Source: Fulvivirga aurantia
GTDB taxonomy: Bacteria > Bacteroidota > Bacteroidia > Cytophagales > Cyclobacteriaceae
Reading direction: 5' to 3'
DNA length: 7,479 nucleotides
Assembly (NCBI RefSeq): GCF_009711475.1
Contig: NZ_SMMD01000762.1
Coordinates: 1-7,479, forward strand
Part shown: positions 7,001 to 7,479 of the stretch, piece by piece
How positions within the stretch are numbered: the stretch's first letter is position 1
Layout: the number at the start of each line of letters is the position of its first letter
The notes under the pieces: model-generated
Told to the model about the DNA's origin: nothing
Seen by the model: only the letters and a program-made list of their open reading frames with translations
The model's database searches: none
Translations under genes and position numbers: made by a program

Positions 7001-7175
7001 TGGCAAACCACATCAATCCATAGGGCCCTTGTTCTACATCATAAATTGGGTTTTGGACGATCTCCCCGGGAATGAAAATCTGATCAAAAAGAAGCTTGTT
7101 GTTGATTTGAGCATATGAAAAACCAACGAAACAGAATAAAATTAGAAAAGTGCAGATTTCCTTTTTCGTCAACAA
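4071..7175 (-). CDS. Periplasmic-propeller sensor histidine kinase (Reg_prop, Y_Y_Y, HisKA, HATPase)
   Basis: 1034 aa. A signal peptide (1-22, ending SYA before Gln23) leads into a periplasmic sensor of repeated beta-propeller blades with W(V/L)GT-type motifs. I count about 14, near 52, 97, 139, 176, 213, 251, 296, 344, 390, 434, 482, 523, 567 and 611, consistent with two seven-bladed propellers. A Y_Y_Y domain follows (about 690-750), then one membrane helix (about 754-775), a coiled coil (776-812), HisKA with phospho-acceptor His821 in SHDLRAP, and a HATPase domain: N box Asn935/Asn939, G1 DEGVG (967-971), G2 GTGLGL (997-1002). The protein ends there: unlike hybrid HTCS regulators it lacks a receiver and an AraC-type domain, so it should signal to a separate response regulator, none of which is in view. 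Signal unknown; glycans are a family precedent only. Start is TTG at 7175, chosen because it gives a proper signal peptide. It lies 8 nt after the preceding gene, suggesting co-transcription. Confidence 0.93.
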   Translation of the reverse strand: MLTKKEICTFLILFCFVGFSYAQINNKLLFDQIFIPGEIVQNPIYDVEQGPYGLMWFAINDGILRYDGYEFETFSVNDQANKPLSDVVFYDMLFIDDSTMLVATRSKGLLKFDHHSKQFTSLLNNNSPAFFRLTKLETGEIYASAGAKGLYKVEADSIKRIVDRPIGAIKASPNNSLLFSVLNEVYELSRGNITQINKLAEGLRISSIGFNGSNIWLGTARNGLFEIGPAGVSKIYDCNSQVNAIFSDKQLNIWVLTHSEGAAIYHEGKFMKSTKELYSSHSLTSNRALSIVQDQNEIIWVGTSAGISKYDPFKTKFEIYQHNPMEASSISGNLIRGIYEDSDQHLWVATEDGAINVLDKEGNGFRSLKLKLPQVENIIPYDFLELNDKQMLVASSAGLLRAEKDLSGVSVFNRITAEALGNRARSLVPLDDDRFFILSAGQVYLYNFENGKLDKVTVNDSAPYDRQNVDDYARTIYVDKEKNVWVGSYGTVALLDIGNNSAQYFPLAENRGHMVMSMNRIGDHLWVGTFNGGLKKLNIKNGKHKDYTTAHGLPNNAIYTTIEDKNGSLWLSTNNGISKFDLQKESFENFDVSDGLQSAEFNRLAYCKLQDGRIAVGGINGLNIFHPAEIHINPHLPKSAILSAEVLNEFNENNQHPKISLLGATDLDLSYKRNFLRFNFCSTLYGTPEQNKFYYQLTNFDENWVFAGSKNSATYTGLKHGNYVFKVKSVSPDGLEEVQYAMINININAPFWMKWWFYLAAAIGLFLLSYVVVTSRMEKIRAQQYLLEQEIEERTKELKQSKQELSDLNEKKDFIFSILSHDLRAPLTTLEGFLGLLISHYEYMTEEEIKTHASAIKDSVGKSLDLIDNTLYWSLSQMGTVSFLPVDIKINELFDRVKGLYGLTAQKKNISLNFKNADGLRVRADDNMTYIILRNLVSNAIKFTPEEKQIEVSAEKQGEFVTITVKDEGVGVEESNLHLLFDQKPNLSKRGTSNEKGTGLGLVLCKKFVDLNKGSISVVNNKKGASFIVKLPAA
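4082..4112 (+). terminator. Rho-independent terminator of thiL, inside the kinase coding sequence
   Basis: A perfect 9-bp stem (GGAGCTTCA 4082-4090, TGAAGCTCC 4098-4106) with a 7-nt loop is followed at once by six T residues (4107-4112). It lies 24 nt after the thiL stop codon and points in the thiL direction; there is no U-tract for the other strand. The bases also encode about residues 1023-1032 of the convergent sensor kinase, the last beta strand of its ATPase domain. Confidence 0.88.
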
Positions 7176-7183
7176 TTGCCAAG

Positions 7184-7479
7184 CTATTCTTCCGGATAGG
7201 GAATATAGACAAAATTTGTGAAATCATCATCCACCACAAACAGGCAACAAAACTCATCAGGATCCTTGTAAGCTCTTTTAAACTCATCAGTTTTATCTTT
7301 AGCTACAATTTCTAATTGCACAAATTCATCAAGGTAAGATGCATTGTAGTTCCAGTTGGTGGCTAGCTCATTCTTGCCTATAAGCAATTGGCCTATAGGA
7401 AGATCAAATTTTGAAATAGGAAATATAGGATAATCAGAAAATTCGCGCTTCCTGATCTGGTAAGAGGCCTCTTTCAATG
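7184..7479 (-). CDS. Hypothetical protein, 5' partial at the window edge
   Basis: The frame stays open to the right edge of the window, so the 98 codons seen (including the stop) are the 3' part of a gene. The apparent TTG start at 7477 is more likely an internal leucine codon. The visible protein has no membrane segment and is rich in aromatic and acidic residues, with stretches such as PISKFDLPIGQLLIGKNEL, a central TNWNYNASYLDEFV, and an end region DEFCCLFVVDDDF followed by YIPYPEE. I do not recognise a named family. Its stop codon is 8 nt before the start of the sensor kinase gene on the same strand, so the two are probably co-transcribed and translationally linked. That makes it a candidate accessory to the kinase, which is only a positional inference. 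Confidence 0.75.
   Translation of the reverse strand, partial: LKEASYQIRKREFSDYPIFPISKFDLPIGQLLIGKNELATNWNYNASYLDEFVQLEIVAKDKTDEFKRAYKDPDEFCCLFVVDDDFTNFVYIPYPEE

Noticed and set aside
7084..7315. Short reading frames on both strands at the junction of the kinase and hypothetical genes
   Set aside because: They overlap the kinase signal-peptide region and the hypothetical gene in other frames and show no coherent protein features.

Overview
The window looks like a piece of chromosome from a marine-type Bacteroidota bacterium, most likely of the Cytophagales/Flammeovirgaceae kind. That placement is inference. It rests on moderate-to-low GC, mostly absent or weak Shine-Dalgarno sequences, a Bacteroidota-type promoter (TTTG, 18-nt spacer, TAnnTTTG) before thiL, and a large sensor kinase of the Reg_prop / Y_Y_Y / HisKA / HATPase type that this phylum favours. 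No RNA gene, CRISPR array, insertion sequence or other mobile element is visible, and no gene is broken by a frameshift.

Layout. (1) Bases 1-1291, plus strand: the 3' part of a RidA-family gene that resembles 2-aminomuconate deaminase, then 25 nt later an aldo/keto reductase of the YdhF type. A strong bidirectional hairpin terminator follows. (2) Bases 1364-2114, minus strand: an unrecognised 136-aa protein followed after 13 nt by an A-type iron-sulfur carrier (IscA/ErpA/SufA family), probably one operon. (3) Bases 2291-2698, plus strand: methylmalonyl-CoA epimerase. (4) Bases 2685-2864, minus strand: a 59-aa, very basic predicted lipoprotein that is easily missed by length cut-offs; its 3' end overlaps the epimerase gene tail to tail. 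(5) Bases 3015-4058, plus strand: thiamine-monophosphate kinase thiL, with a good promoter upstream. (6) Bases 4071-7479, minus strand: a partial hypothetical gene entering from the right edge, then a 1034-aa periplasmic-propeller sensor histidine kinase. The terminator for thiL lies inside the 3' coding end of the kinase gene.

Functionally this is mostly a housekeeping and metabolic stretch: propionyl/methylmalonyl-CoA metabolism, thiamine diphosphate synthesis, Fe-S cluster maturation, and possibly tryptophan/kynurenine catabolism to the left. It also holds one environmental sensor with no partner response regulator in view. I see no sign of a new defence or mobile system. The items most worth following up are the tiny lipoprotein, the possible internal duplication in the 136-aa protein, the sensor kinase without receiver or DNA-binding domain together with its small upstream neighbour, and the terminator embedded in convergent coding sequence.
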